This document shows positions 1-8,134 of a DNA stretch of 64,000 nt, piece after piece; position 1 is the first letter of the stretch; every line of letters begins with the position of its first letter. Source of the stretch: Microtetraspora glauca (lineage in GTDB: Bacteria; Actinomycetota; Actinomycetes; Streptosporangiales; Streptosporangiaceae); assembly GCA_001570385.1 (NCBI GenBank), contig BBYL01000007.1:620001-684000 (forward strand), written 5' to 3'. The translations under genes and the position numbers were made by a program. The notes under the pieces were generated by a model. It searched no databases. It worked only from the letters and a program-made list of their open reading frames with translations, and was not told where the DNA came from.

Positions 1-1
1 C

Positions 2-388
2 GCAACCCCTGCTCAAGCAACGGACGACGAGTATCACACCCTGGTCTTGCACGACGACGCGGGATACGAAGGCTGGGTCGCGGTCCTGCGAAAGCTCGTG
101 TGGCACCCCGAGATTGGAGCACAGGGCCTATGGGTGTGGACCCCGACCTCCGAACCAGACCTCGGCGGCTTCAGTGACAAGACGAGCTCCCTGTCCAATG
201 CCGACTGGATGGCCTGGGTCGTGTACGACGACAAGAACTACCGCGATCGCCACTACTGCATTCGTCCCGGCGAAACGGTGCCCAACCTCAGCTCGTCGCG
301 GTGGAAGTTCAACGACAAGATCTCCTCAGCTCGGCGGCTGGACACCGCCAGCTGCGCCGGATACCCGGCGTTCTACAGCACCAGCTGA
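2..388 (+). CDS. secreted beta/gamma-crystallin or I36-inhibitor-like protein (5' end missing)
   Basis: The frame is open from the first bases of the window and ends at TGA 386-388, so the N-terminus lies outside. The first visible residues, ATPAQATDDEY, look like the end of a signal peptide with an AQA-type cleavage site, so the mature protein is probably exported. The rest is short, rich in Trp, Tyr and Asp and has two Cys that could pair (YCIRPG and TASCAGY). This is the style of small crystallin-fold or peptidase-inhibitor I36-like secreted proteins of actinomycetes. The family assignment is by resemblance only. It ends 415 bp before the WXG100 gene and shows no link to it. Confidence 0.5.
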   Translation, partial: ATPAQATDDEYHTLVLHDDAGYEGWVAVLRKLVWHPEIGAQGLWVWTPTSEPDLGGFSDKTSSLSNADWMAWVVYDDKNYRDRHYCIRPGETVPNLSSSRWKFNDKISSARRLDTASCAGYPAFYSTS

Positions 389-803
389 GAGGCGGCCGGG
401 GCCGCCCGCCTACTGCTGACTCTCCGGTGGCACTCACGAGTGATCCTGGCCGGCGGCCTGCCGCATCCGGGTCGCGGGGAACCATGCCTCACACAGGTCT
501 GGCTCCCCGCGGCCCTTCGGCCTGTGGACCCGCCGCACCAGGGCCGGTCACCCCGCCGCCGCATCGCCGGTGAGGCCGCGACGCCGACAACCCACGCCTA
601 CACCGGATCGTGAAGAGGGCGAACCTGACACGGCACTGGTGAGAACCCCATCGTCCGGCCGGAAGGAGAACGGCATCCCGTGTGATCCACATCCGCTCGG
701 AATACTCCTGACCGCCTTCATAACCAGTCGGCATAACACCTTTACAAGGACGGTATGTGATCTACGGTGAGGGCGCCCGAACTGTCGACGAAGGAGCCAC
801 TGA
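389..803. other. gene-free stretch before the WXG100 gene
   Basis: No reading frame here has convincing start signals or codon bias. The last 60 bases are less GC-rich and contain the probable promoter and ribosome binding site of the WXG100 gene. Nothing else was recognised. Confidence 0.5.
741..768 (+). promoter_or_regulatory. candidate promoter of the WXG100 gene
   Basis: TTTACA (741-746) and TACGGT (763-768) are separated by 16 bp and fit actinobacterial housekeeping promoters. A strong ribosome binding site, GAAGGAG, follows at about 790 and precedes the ATG at 804. Assignment is by eye only. Confidence 0.35.
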
Positions 804-1076
804 ATGAGTAACAACCTGCTCGGCGGCGACCCCGCGGAGATGCAGAGCATGGCCGCACAGTTCACTCAGCAGGCCGACCAGGTTCGCGCCACGATGGCCA
901 GTCTCGACCGTGAGGCGGCCAAGGTCGGCACCGCCTGGACGGGGCCGGGCGCGCAGCGTTTCAACGAGGCATGGCAGAGCTACCGGTCGGCCTTCCAGCG
1001 CATGTCCGAAGAGCTCAACGAGGCGTCCCGGGTGATCAACGCCTACCGCGGCAACATCGAGTCCGCGACCAGGTAA
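804..1076 (+). CDS. WXG100-family (ESAT-6/EsxA-like) type VII secretion substrate
   Basis: A 90-residue acidic, all-helical protein with the WTG (WxG) turn near residue 48 between two amphipathic helices, the size and pattern of the WXG100 family. Such proteins are exported as helical-hairpin dimers by type VII secretion systems driven by EccC/EssC ATPases. A GAAGGAG site lies 7 bases before the ATG. There is only one esx gene, so a homodimer is likely. The gene converges on the large EccC-type ATPase gene 133 bp downstream, which supports the functional pairing. No eccB, eccD, eccE or mycosin gene is in the window. Confidence 0.88.
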   Translation: MSNNLLGGDPAEMQSMAAQFTQQADQVRATMASLDREAAKVGTAWTGPGAQRFNEAWQSYRSAFQRMSEELNEASRVINAYRGNIESATR

Positions 1077-1124
1077 CCGATCCGCCGTTTCCCGCGAATC
1101 CGCCGATCCTTCGGCCCCGGTCCC

Positions 1125-1145
1125 GTCCGGACGGTTCGTCCGGAC
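1125..1145. terminator. hairpin between convergent WXG100 and eccC-like genes
   Basis: Perfect 8-bp stem (GTCCGGAC twice, itself palindromic) around a 5-nt loop, between the stops at 1076 and 1210. No T-run follows, as is usual in high-GC actinobacteria. It could end transcription in both directions. Confidence 0.4.
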
Positions 1146-1209
1146 ATCTCCGTCCCGGATACGTCCGCACCCGACGTTCGTCCCGGTCCCGATCCTGGGC
1201 CCGGTCCCG

Positions 1210-4200
1210 CTATCCGGGGATCGCGGCCTGGATCGGGGTCGCGGTCCCCGATGTGATCAGCAGTCCCCGCCCCGGCGGGCCCCCGACCGCGCCGCGCGGC
1301 AGCCGTACGCTGAAGAGATCGCCGTCCGCGGGGCTCTGCACCGACAGCAGCAGGCCGGTCCTGGACTTGCGGGCCTCGGCGGTGAACCCCCGATAGGCCG
1401 TCGCCAGATCCCCCGTGGCCCCCGCGATCAGCAGCCCGTGATCGCCGTCCCGCGCGGTGCGCAGGATCTCCTCCAACGCCAGCCCGAGCGGCGAGTCGGG
1501 GGAGATCAGCTCCGCGTCGTCGACGATCACCACATACCCCTCCCTGCCGTCCAGGAGCGCCCGCGGGTCCTGCGCGCCCGGCAGCCCGCCGAACCCGTCG
1601 GACTCGCCTCCCGCCACGCCCCTGGCGTTGCCGTCCAGTACGGCCAGCACTCCCGGCGCCCCCGCCATCTCGCGCAGCGGGCTGCGACGGGGGGTGACCA
1701 CGAGGACCGGCGTCCCCCGCCGCACCAGCGACCATGCCGCAGTGACCAGGCACGACGACCGTCCTGACCGGGCCGGCCCGCCGATCACCGCCGCCGGACC
1801 CTGGGCGAGGAGGTCCAGGCCCAGCGGCTCCAGCGCGTCCCCTCCCACGCCGAGCAGCGCCCACAGGGGCGAGGGCGGCTCGAACGACGGGGCCAGGTCC
1901 ATCGCCTGCTCGGCCGTGACGCGGACGGGGAGCGCGTCCACGCGCAGGGGCGGCGGCGACCGCCACGCCCACGATCCCCTCCGCTCCGGGTCGCCGCCGA
2001 ACCGGGCGGGAGCCGTACGGGCCAGCGCCTGCAGGGCGGCCACCTGGGCGGGACCGGACGGATCGTCGGCGAGCAGCGCGATCTGGCTCTCCACCAGCCC
2101 GTGCTCCCCGACGGACAGCGCCCGCCCGGGAGGCAGGACGGAGGGCAGGTCCTTCACCGGCAGGCCCGCCAGCCCGTAGTCCGCGGGGTCGGCCAGGCGC
2201 AGGATGAGCCGCTCCTCGAACACCGTCGAGATCTGGCCGAGCAACCCCGACCTGTCGGAGGTGACGACCGCCCGCAGGCCCACGGCCGGGCCCTCGCGCA
2301 GCAGTTGCAACAGCAGGTCGAGCAGCCGCCCGTAGTCGTAGTTCTCGAACGCGGCGACGTAGCCCTCCCACCGGTCCAGCAGGAGCACCAGCCACGGGAG
2401 CCGCCCGACCGCCGCATCCCCGGCATCCCCGGCGTTCCCGGCTCTTCCGGTGTCTCCCGCTCGCCCGGCTCCGGAGGCGGCGCGGGCCTCCGCCAGGGAC
2501 GCGTACCCGGCCTCCGCGAGAAGCTGCTGGCGGCGGCCGACCTCCGCGCGGAGCCGGGACAGCAGCCGTTCGACCCGGTCGAGCTGGTCGCGGGTGACGA
2601 CGGCGCCGCAGTGGGGCAGGCCGACCAGCGGGATCAGCGCCCCGGAACCGCAGTCGACGGCGTGCAGGTGGACGTCCTCAGGGGAAGCCCAGGCGGCGAC
2701 CGCCCCCGCGATCGTCCGCAGGGCCGTGGAACGCCCGCTCCGCGCCGTTCCGGCGATCAGCAGATGCCCGCCGTGCTCCAGATCCAGGGCGAGCGGTCCC
2801 CTCGCCTGGTTCCACGGCAGATCGGTGAGCCCGAAGGGCAACGACGGCCCGCCGCCCGGCACCGGCGGCCTCCCGTCCACACCCCGCTCCGGGGACAGCG
2901 TGACCGCGTCGGGGAGCGGCGGCAGCCAGGGACTGGGGCGGCGGGCGATGCCTCTGGCCGCCGCGTCGATCGCGTCCACGAGCAGCGCGAGGTCCGTCCC
3001 GGACGCCGCCGCGTCCCCGCCGGACGAGGTGGACGAGGCGGAGGAGGCGGCCAGGGCGTGGCCGAGCGCCCGCCACGGAAGCTCGATCACCCGGGGGTTC
3101 CCGCCGGGCCCGCCGGGCCCGCCGACCCCGCCGTCACGGCCGTCCGGGGTGCGCCCGCCGATCCGCGCCGCCTGTACGGCGACCGCCTGGCCGGAGCCGG
3201 ACCGCACGTAGCAGCGTCCCGGCGTCGTCTTGGAGATGTGCGCGGCCTCGGGGCCGTCGATCACGTCGGCGGACTCCCTGGCGTCCGTCACCCGCAGTGC
3301 GATCCGAAGCGACGTGTTCGCCTGGATGTCCGCGGTCACCACGCCGCCGGGCCGCTGGGTGGCGAGCACCAGGTGGATGCCGAGCGAGCGGCCCCGCCTG
3401 GCGATGTCGACCAGGCCGTCCATGAAGTCGGGCAACTCGGCCACCATCGCGGCGAACTCGTCGATGACCAGCACCAGCCGGGGCAGCGGCTCCCCGCCGG
3501 ACGTCCGCGACCCCTGGTAATCCTCGATGTCCTTGGCCCCCGCGGACAGGAGCAGCCGTTCCCTGCGCCGGATCTCGGCCGCGAGCGACGCCAGGGCGCG
3601 CTGGGTGAGGTGGCCGTCCAGGTCGGTGACCATCCCCACGGTGTGCGGGAGCCGTACGCACTCCTTGAAGGCCGCGCCGCCCTTGTAGTCGATGAGCACG
3701 AACGTCATCTCGTCCGGACGGTTGGCGGCGGCCAGGGAGCAGATCAGCGTCTGGAGGAGCTCCGACTTGCCCGCGCCCGTGGTCCCGGCGATCAGGGCGT
3801 GGGGCCCGTCCCGGCTGATGTCGATCTCGAACGGCCCGTCGGGGCTCACGCCGATGACCGCGCGGGTCGAGCGGCCCGAGCGGCTCGATCCGTTCCACCG
3901 GCCCGCGATGCCCTCGGGGCTGATCAGGTCGAGGAGCCGGACCGACTCCGGGAGCGCCGACGCCTGGTCGTCCCTGCTCACGTCCCGCAGAGGGGCGAGC
4001 GCCCGGCCCAGCCGCTCGGACCACGACGGCGAGACCTGGTCGCCCCGGATCGGCCCGATCGCGTCCAGCCCGCCGCCGCGGAGCCGCAGCGACCCGTCAC
4101 GCTCGCAGGACGCCACCGTCGCGCACTCCTCCGGCAGGAGGCGCTCGTCGTCGTCGATCGCGATCGTGTAGACCCCGGCCCTGGGTCCCTGCCTGAGCAC

Positions 4201-6105
4201 CTGGGGCATCCCGGGGAGGCCGCGCAGCACCTGGGCGCCGTCGAGGACGACCAGCACGTCACAGGGCCGCTCGTCGTAGGCGGCGAACGCGGGTTCCGCC
4301 GCCTCCTCGGGCCGGGCGTTCCCCGGGCGGCCGAGGTCCCCCCAGCCCGCCGGCCCGCCGGACAGCGGGCCGCCGAGCGGCGCCGCGCCGTACGAGGCGG
4401 CGCCGGGCAGGGCGCGTTCCGCCGGGTCGAGTCGCTCGCCGATGAGCGCGGCGAGATCGGCGACCCGGTGGGCGGCGGCCTCGGGATCGGTGCCGACGAG
4501 GGCGACGGAGCCGGAACCGAGGGCCACGCCTCCCGACGCGCCCTCGGCGGCGCAGTGCGGCAGCCAGCGCACCCACCCCCACTGCTCGGCGGCGTCCGCG
4601 TGCGCGGAGAGCACCACGACGGCCAGGTCCCTCGGGCTGTGCAGGGCCGCCGCCTGCCCGACCAGCCAGCGGGCGGTGCCGACCGCGACGGCTCTGGGTC
4701 CGGTCACGCCCGCCACGCCCAGCCTGCGCATCGCGAGCGCGACCGGTACGTGCCGCGCGAGGGGCGGCTCGGGTAGCTCCGTGTCGGCGGGCGTGCCTCG
4801 CTCCGGCGCGAAGGCGACGCCGGCGGGAAGATCGGCCAGCCCGACACGGAGCCGCAGGGCGTCCGGGTCGTGCAGCCGCCGCTCCCACAGGCGGCGGCGC
4901 GGGCCGGTCGCGGTCAGCAGGATCTCCGCCGGGTCGGGGGCCGCGTCCCTGCGGGCCGCCTCGTCCTCGTCGCGCGCCCGCGCCACCTCGGTCTCGAACT
5001 CCGCGAACCGCTCCTTGTACGCCTTGACGGCCTGGCGGTGCTTCTTCCTGCCGTGCCTGCGGTCGCTCGCCCACTGCCCAAGCATGATCATCGGGCTCAT
5101 CAGCGCGATCAGCAGGAAGTACACCTGGCGGAACGCCACGAACATGCCGACACCGAACACCGCGGGCAGCAGCGCGGCCAGCAGCTGGAGCCGGGCACCC
5201 TCACCCCGCTTGGGCTCGCCGGGCACCTCGACCCGCCGGTGCCGTTCGGGCGCGCGGAGCCGGGGCGGCCGGTTGTAGGCCAGCCCTCCGTCGGGAAGCG
5301 CGTCCAGGTGGGCGTCGGGCGGCTCGACGAGGCCGATGGAGAACACCGAGCCGCCGCAGGACAGGAGGACCTGCCGCACGTCCTTGGGCGTTCCCGCGTC
5401 CGGGCCGGTCCCCGCCGCCCGGCGGCTTTCGGCGGCCCGCCGGGCCGTGCGGACTCTGCGGAACCCGCGACCCACTCTGCGGCCGGATTTCCCGGATTTC
5501 CCGGATTTCCCGGACTTCCCGGCGGGCCGCCGCGCCGCGCCTCCGGGTGCCCAGGGTGTCGCCTCGCGTACACGCTCGCCGTCCAGCTCCAGCCCCGCGG
5601 CCGGATGCGCCGGCTCGACCGTGACCCCGCCGGGCGCGACCCGGACCGTCGCCGCGTGGGGCGGCATCCGCGGGTCGGGCACGGCGATCGCGCATCCCGG
5701 ATCCGAGCCCAGCGTGTGGAGGCCCGGGCCGAGCCTGTGGACGGAACCCGCCCCGGGGCCGCCCGCCACCCGGAGTTCGACCACGCCGTCCGGCTCCTCG
5801 GCCATCGTCGCCGACGCCGCCTGCCCGTCGAGCGCCACGAGATCGCCGTCGCGGATCAGCCCGAAGACGAGCGCCTCCGGATCGAGGGGCCGCCCGTCCA
5901 CCCAGAGCTTGGGGCCCGCCGCCCGGCGCCGCCGACCCCTGTCCAGGTCGTACGGCGCCCTGGCGGGCGGCAGCCGTACGACGTTGGAGGGCCGGGCCGG
6001 GCCGGCGAGCGCGGCCGCCAGCGCGCCGACCGTGGTGGACTCGTCTCCTTCGACCATCACCTCGCGATGGCCGTGCTCGGCCACCACGGTGAGCATGATC
6101 CGCAT
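1210..6105 (-). CDS. EccC/EssC-type type VII secretion ATPase with N-terminal FHA region
   Basis: About 1,631 residues. Order from the N-terminus: ubiquitin-like and FHA-like region (roughly 1-180), a KSG-repeat linker, two adjacent membrane helices (about 305-348), then three FtsK/SpoIIIE-type ATPase modules. The first module has a canonical Walker A (GTTGAGKS, about 773-780) and a DEFAAM Walker B. Modules 2 (GTARSGRS, about 1118) and 3 (GPARSGRS, about 1442) have Arg in place of the Walker Lys, so they may bind but not turn over ATP. The role is powering export of WXG100 proteins. ATG 6105 is chosen because GGGAG sits 7 bases upstream; GTG 6132 would add nine residues. The FHA-before-TM layout is closer to firmicute EssC than to mycobacterial EccC. 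Confidence 0.85.
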   Translation of the reverse strand: MRIMLTVVAEHGHREVMVEGDESTTVGALAAALAGPARPSNVVRLPPARAPYDLDRGRRRRAAGPKLWVDGRPLDPEALVFGLIRDGDLVALDGQAASATMAEEPDGVVELRVAGGPGAGSVHRLGPGLHTLGSDPGCAIAVPDPRMPPHAATVRVAPGGVTVEPAHPAAGLELDGERVREATPWAPGGAARRPAGKSGKSGKSGKSGRRVGRGFRRVRTARRAAESRRAAGTGPDAGTPKDVRQVLLSCGGSVFSIGLVEPPDAHLDALPDGGLAYNRPPRLRAPERHRRVEVPGEPKRGEGARLQLLAALLPAVFGVGMFVAFRQVYFLLIALMSPMIMLGQWASDRRHGRKKHRQAVKAYKERFAEFETEVARARDEDEAARRDAAPDPAEILLTATGPRRRLWERRLHDPDALRLRVGLADLPAGVAFAPERGTPADTELPEPPLARHVPVALAMRRLGVAGVTGPRAVAVGTARWLVGQAAALHSPRDLAVVVLSAHADAAEQWGWVRWLPHCAAEGASGGVALGSGSVALVGTDPEAAAHRVADLAALIGERLDPAERALPGAASYGAAPLGGPLSGGPAGWGDLGRPGNARPEEAAEPAFAAYDERPCDVLVVLDGAQVLRGLPGMPQVLRQGPRAGVYTIAIDDDERLLPEECATVASCERDGSLRLRGGGLDAIGPIRGDQVSPSWSERLGRALAPLRDVSRDDQASALPESVRLLDLISPEGIAGRWNGSSRSGRSTRAVIGVSPDGPFEIDISRDGPHALIAGTTGAGKSELLQTLICSLAAANRPDEMTFVLIDYKGGAAFKECVRLPHTVGMVTDLDGHLTQRALASLAAEIRRRERLLLSAGAKDIEDYQGSRTSGGEPLPRLVLVIDEFAAMVAELPDFMDGLVDIARRGRSLGIHLVLATQRPGGVVTADIQANTSLRIALRVTDARESADVIDGPEAAHISKTTPGRCYVRSGSGQAVAVQAARIGGRTPDGRDGGVGGPGGPGGNPRVIELPWRALGHALAASSASSTSSGGDAAASGTDLALLVDAIDAAARGIARRPSPWLPPLPDAVTLSPERGVDGRPPVPGGGPSLPFGLTDLPWNQARGPLALDLEHGGHLLIAGTARSGRSTALRTIAGAVAAWASPEDVHLHAVDCGSGALIPLVGLPHCGAVVTRDQLDRVERLLSRLRAEVGRRQQLLAEAGYASLAEARAASGAGRAGDTGRAGNAGDAGDAAVGRLPWLVLLLDRWEGYVAAFENYDYGRLLDLLLQLLREGPAVGLRAVVTSDRSGLLGQISTVFEERLILRLADPADYGLAGLPVKDLPSVLPPGRALSVGEHGLVESQIALLADDPSGPAQVAALQALARTAPARFGGDPERRGSWAWRSPPPLRVDALPVRVTAEQAMDLAPSFEPPSPLWALLGVGGDALEPLGLDLLAQGPAAVIGGPARSGRSSCLVTAAWSLVRRGTPVLVVTPRRSPLREMAGAPGVLAVLDGNARGVAGGESDGFGGLPGAQDPRALLDGREGYVVIVDDAELISPDSPLGLALEEILRTARDGDHGLLIAGATGDLATAYRGFTAEARKSRTGLLLSVQSPADGDLFSVRLPRGAVGGPPGRGLLITSGTATPIQAAIPG
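5483..5518 (-). repeat. four 9-bp tandem repeats coding (KSG)n inside the ATPase gene
   Basis: The unit CCGGATTTC (plus strand) is repeated four times, the last with one change. It encodes a basic KSG repeat in the linker between the FHA-like region and the membrane helices. In-frame repeats like this can change length by slippage. Confidence 0.8.
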
Positions 6106-6357
6106 ACCCAGACTCCCAAGGGCCGCCCTCACGGGGAAAGGCGGTTCGCCGTGACCGGAACTCGTGGCGTGAACTCGGTGTGTGAACTCGGTGCGTGCCG
6201 ATCGGCCGGCCCCCGTGGAACCGGCCCCCCGACCACATTTCGGGGAGTGTCCCTCCGGGACGCGCCCGGCGAAAGGGCTCTCGCCGAGACAAGGTAGCGG
6301 GGCTGTCCCCGGTTATCTCCTTGTTCGCGGGAAACGCGGGACCCCTCCGCCGTACAG

Positions 6358-6387
6358 CATGAACGGGCATGAACGGGCATGGACGGG
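6358..6387. repeat. three 10-bp direct repeats (CATGAACGGG)
   Basis: CATGAACGGG, CATGAACGGG and CATGGACGGG follow without gaps. The 10-bp spacing puts each copy on the same face of the helix, which suits a regulator binding side by side. They lie about 100 bp upstream of the probable tad promoter and could also act on the divergent ATPase gene. Confidence 0.6.
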
Positions 6388-6487
6388 CTGGTGGGGACGA
6401 TGTGATCTATGCGGACAGAGTGCTTCTTATCACGCAATTCAACCACAGGAAAGTGATAATCGTAAACAAGCATCGATCAATCGGGCA

Positions 6488-6516
6488 TTGACACCGGTAT
6501 TCCTAACGGATAAGCA
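6488..6516 (+). promoter_or_regulatory. probable promoter of the tad operon
   Basis: TTGACA (6488-6493), a 17-bp spacer and TAAGCA (6511-6516) in a locally AT-rich stretch. It would give a leader of about 150 nt before ATG 6673, containing two hairpins. Confidence 0.5.
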
Positions 6517-6672
6517 TGGATGGCCGGTTTCCGGCCACACGGCAGCGGGTGGTTGTCCATAATGGTGTCAATTCTGTAATTCGAACTGACCAATACTGCG
6601 GATGAAGGCGCGGCCGTTAATCGGCCCTTCATTTCAGTACCGGAAGCGATCATCCCTGGGAGTCCCCCACCC

Positions 6673-7359
6673 ATGAGGATCAGCGACAAGCCCGCCTCCG
6701 ACGGACGCGCTCCCGCGAACGAGCGGCCAGGGCTGTCCGGACCGGCGTCGCGCAAGCTTCCCGTGCCGCCACGGGAGCGCAAGCCGGCGCTGGCCGCGCT
6801 CGCCGTCCTCCTCATCCTGGGTGGGGCGCTGGCCACCACGCTTCTCGTCCTGCGCAGCGGCGACCGCGTCTCGGCCGTCGGGATCGTCCAGCAGGTCGGC
6901 GCGGGCCAGCTCATCACGGCCTCCGCCATCAAGGAGGTCCAGATCGCCGACACCGGCATCGACTACGTTCCCTGGCGGTACCGGAGCGAGGTCGAGACGA
7001 CCTACGCCGCCGTGACCCTGCTGCCCGGCACGCTGCTGACCAGCGCGATGGTCACCAAGTCGAGCGAGGAGCTCGGCCCCGGCAAGGCCATCGTGGGCCT
7101 CGCGCTCAAGGCGGGGCAGGCGCCGGTCGGCATGCGCAAGGGCGACGTCGTCCAGGTGATCTACGTCCCCGCGGGCGGCAAGGGGACGGCCCAGCAGCGG
7201 GTGCTCGCGCCCGGCGCCCGCGTCCACAGCGTCGGCGCCCCCGGCAGGTCGGGCAGCGGGCTGGTCTCGGTGGTCGTCGACACGGCCATCTCGCCCACCG
7301 TCGCCGCGTACGCCTCCAGCGGCGAGATCGCGCTGGCCGTGCTCCCCGGAGCCGGGTGA
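6673..7359 (+). CDS. cpaB: SAF-domain protein, CpaB/RcpC-like, first gene of the tad operon
   Basis: 228 residues. A cytoplasmic Pro/Arg-rich N-terminus is followed by one membrane helix (about residues 37-58, AALAVLLILGGALATTLLVL) and a SAF (AFP/flagellar P-ring chaperone-like) domain, starting around GDRVSAVGIVQQVGAG, with a second beta-rich part. CpaB/RcpC proteins are envelope components of Tad secretion machines. The gene heads a run of tad genes, and its stop is one base from the next start. The ribosome site is weak (TGGGAG upstream of ATG). In the absence of a secretin in this monoderm its exact job is unknown. Confidence 0.75.
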   Translation: MRISDKPASDGRAPANERPGLSGPASRKLPVPPRERKPALAALAVLLILGGALATTLLVLRSGDRVSAVGIVQQVGAGQLITASAIKEVQIADTGIDYVPWRYRSEVETTYAAVTLLPGTLLTSAMVTKSSEELGPGKAIVGLALKAGQAPVGMRKGDVVQVIYVPAGGKGTAQQRVLAPGARVHSVGAPGRSGSGLVSVVVDTAISPTVAAYASSGEIALAVLPGAG

Positions 7360-7360
7360 C

Positions 7361-8134
7361 GTGGCGCTCATCGTGCTCGCCGCCGACAAGGGGGCGCCCG
7401 GCGTGACCACCGCGGCGACCGCCCTCGGGGCGGTGTGGCCGCGTCCGGTGCTGCTGGCCGAGTGCGACCCGTCCGGCGGCGACCTCGCCTACCGGCTGCC
7501 CGCTCAGGACGGCGGCGTGCTGAACCCGGGCCGCGGCCTGCTCAGCCTGGGCGCGGTCGCCAGGCGCGGGCTGCACCCCGACCACATCTACGAACACACG
7601 CAGAAGCTCGTCGGCGGCCTGGACGTGCTCACCGGCCTGACCCACGGCGAGCAGGCCGGGGGGCTCACCTGGCTGTGGGGGCCCCTCGGCCGGTCGCTGG
7701 CCACGCTGCCGCACGCCGACGTGCTGGCCGACTGCGGCCGCCTCGGCGGGCACGCCCAGATCGGCGACCTGATCGCGGAGGCCGCCCAGGTCGTGCTCTT
7801 CACCCGCCCGAGCCTCGACCACGTCGCCCACCTGCGCGAGCGGCTGGCCCTGCTGGACAGCCGCCCGGTCGTGGTCGTGATCGCCGACCCCCGGTCCTAC
7901 CGGGCGTCCGTCGAGGAGGTCCGGCGCATCGTCGCGCCCTGGGACGTCGCGTTCGTGGCCGGGCTCGCGCACGACCCCAAGGGCGCCGAATTGCTGCGCG
8001 GCCAGTGGGGCGGGCGGCTCGACCGCAGCCTGCTGATCCGCACCGCGCGCGAGCTGGCCGGGCGGCTGGCCGCCCTGATCTCCCCCGAGGAGCCGGCCGG
8101 GCAGCGGGCCGACCGACGCGGAGCGCGACGATGA
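7361..8134 (+). CDS. cpaE: CpaE/TadZ-like ParA-family localisation ATPase
   Basis: 257 residues, GTG start one base after the previous stop. The N-terminus has the ParA/MinD-type deviant P-loop region KGAPGVTT, followed by AECDPSGGDLAY, the usual Asp-containing switch. The second Walker Lys is replaced (GVT instead of GKT), so catalysis may be weak or absent. CpaE/TadZ proteins place the Tad machine at the pole or septum. It overlaps tadA by ATGA. Confidence 0.75.
   Translation: MALIVLAADKGAPGVTTAATALGAVWPRPVLLAECDPSGGDLAYRLPAQDGGVLNPGRGLLSLGAVARRGLHPDHIYEHTQKLVGGLDVLTGLTHGEQAGGLTWLWGPLGRSLATLPHADVLADCGRLGGHAQIGDLIAEAAQVVLFTRPSLDHVAHLRERLALLDSRPVVVVIADPRSYRASVEEVRRIVAPWDVAFVAGLAHDPKGAELLRGQWGGRLDRSLLIRTARELAGRLAALISPEEPAGQRADRRGARR

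Larger units (their letters stand above)
6106..6672. other. long divergent regulatory region between eccC-like gene and tad operon
   Basis: No supported gene. The middle (about 6400-6640) is clearly AT-richer than the flanks. It contains three 10-bp repeats, a good TTGACA promoter, a perfect hairpin TGGCCGG-TTT-CCGGCCA (6521-6537) and a second hairpin at 6603-6631 (TGAAG/CTTCA outer arms, GGCCG/CGGCC inner arms). The hairpins would lie in the 5' leader of the tad transcript. The region probably controls both the minus-strand ATPase gene and the plus-strand tad operon. Confidence 0.5.

Noticed and set aside
2101..4776. Long plus-strand open frame (891 codons) opposite the type VII ATPase gene
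   Set aside because: Shadow frame of a high-GC gene. The minus-strand product has clear ATPase motifs; this one has only Pro/Arg/Gly-rich composition.
5483..5518. Short tandem repeat considered as CRISPR or regulatory repeat
   Set aside because: A 9-bp in-frame coding repeat for KSG, no spacers; no CRISPR array was seen anywhere in the window.
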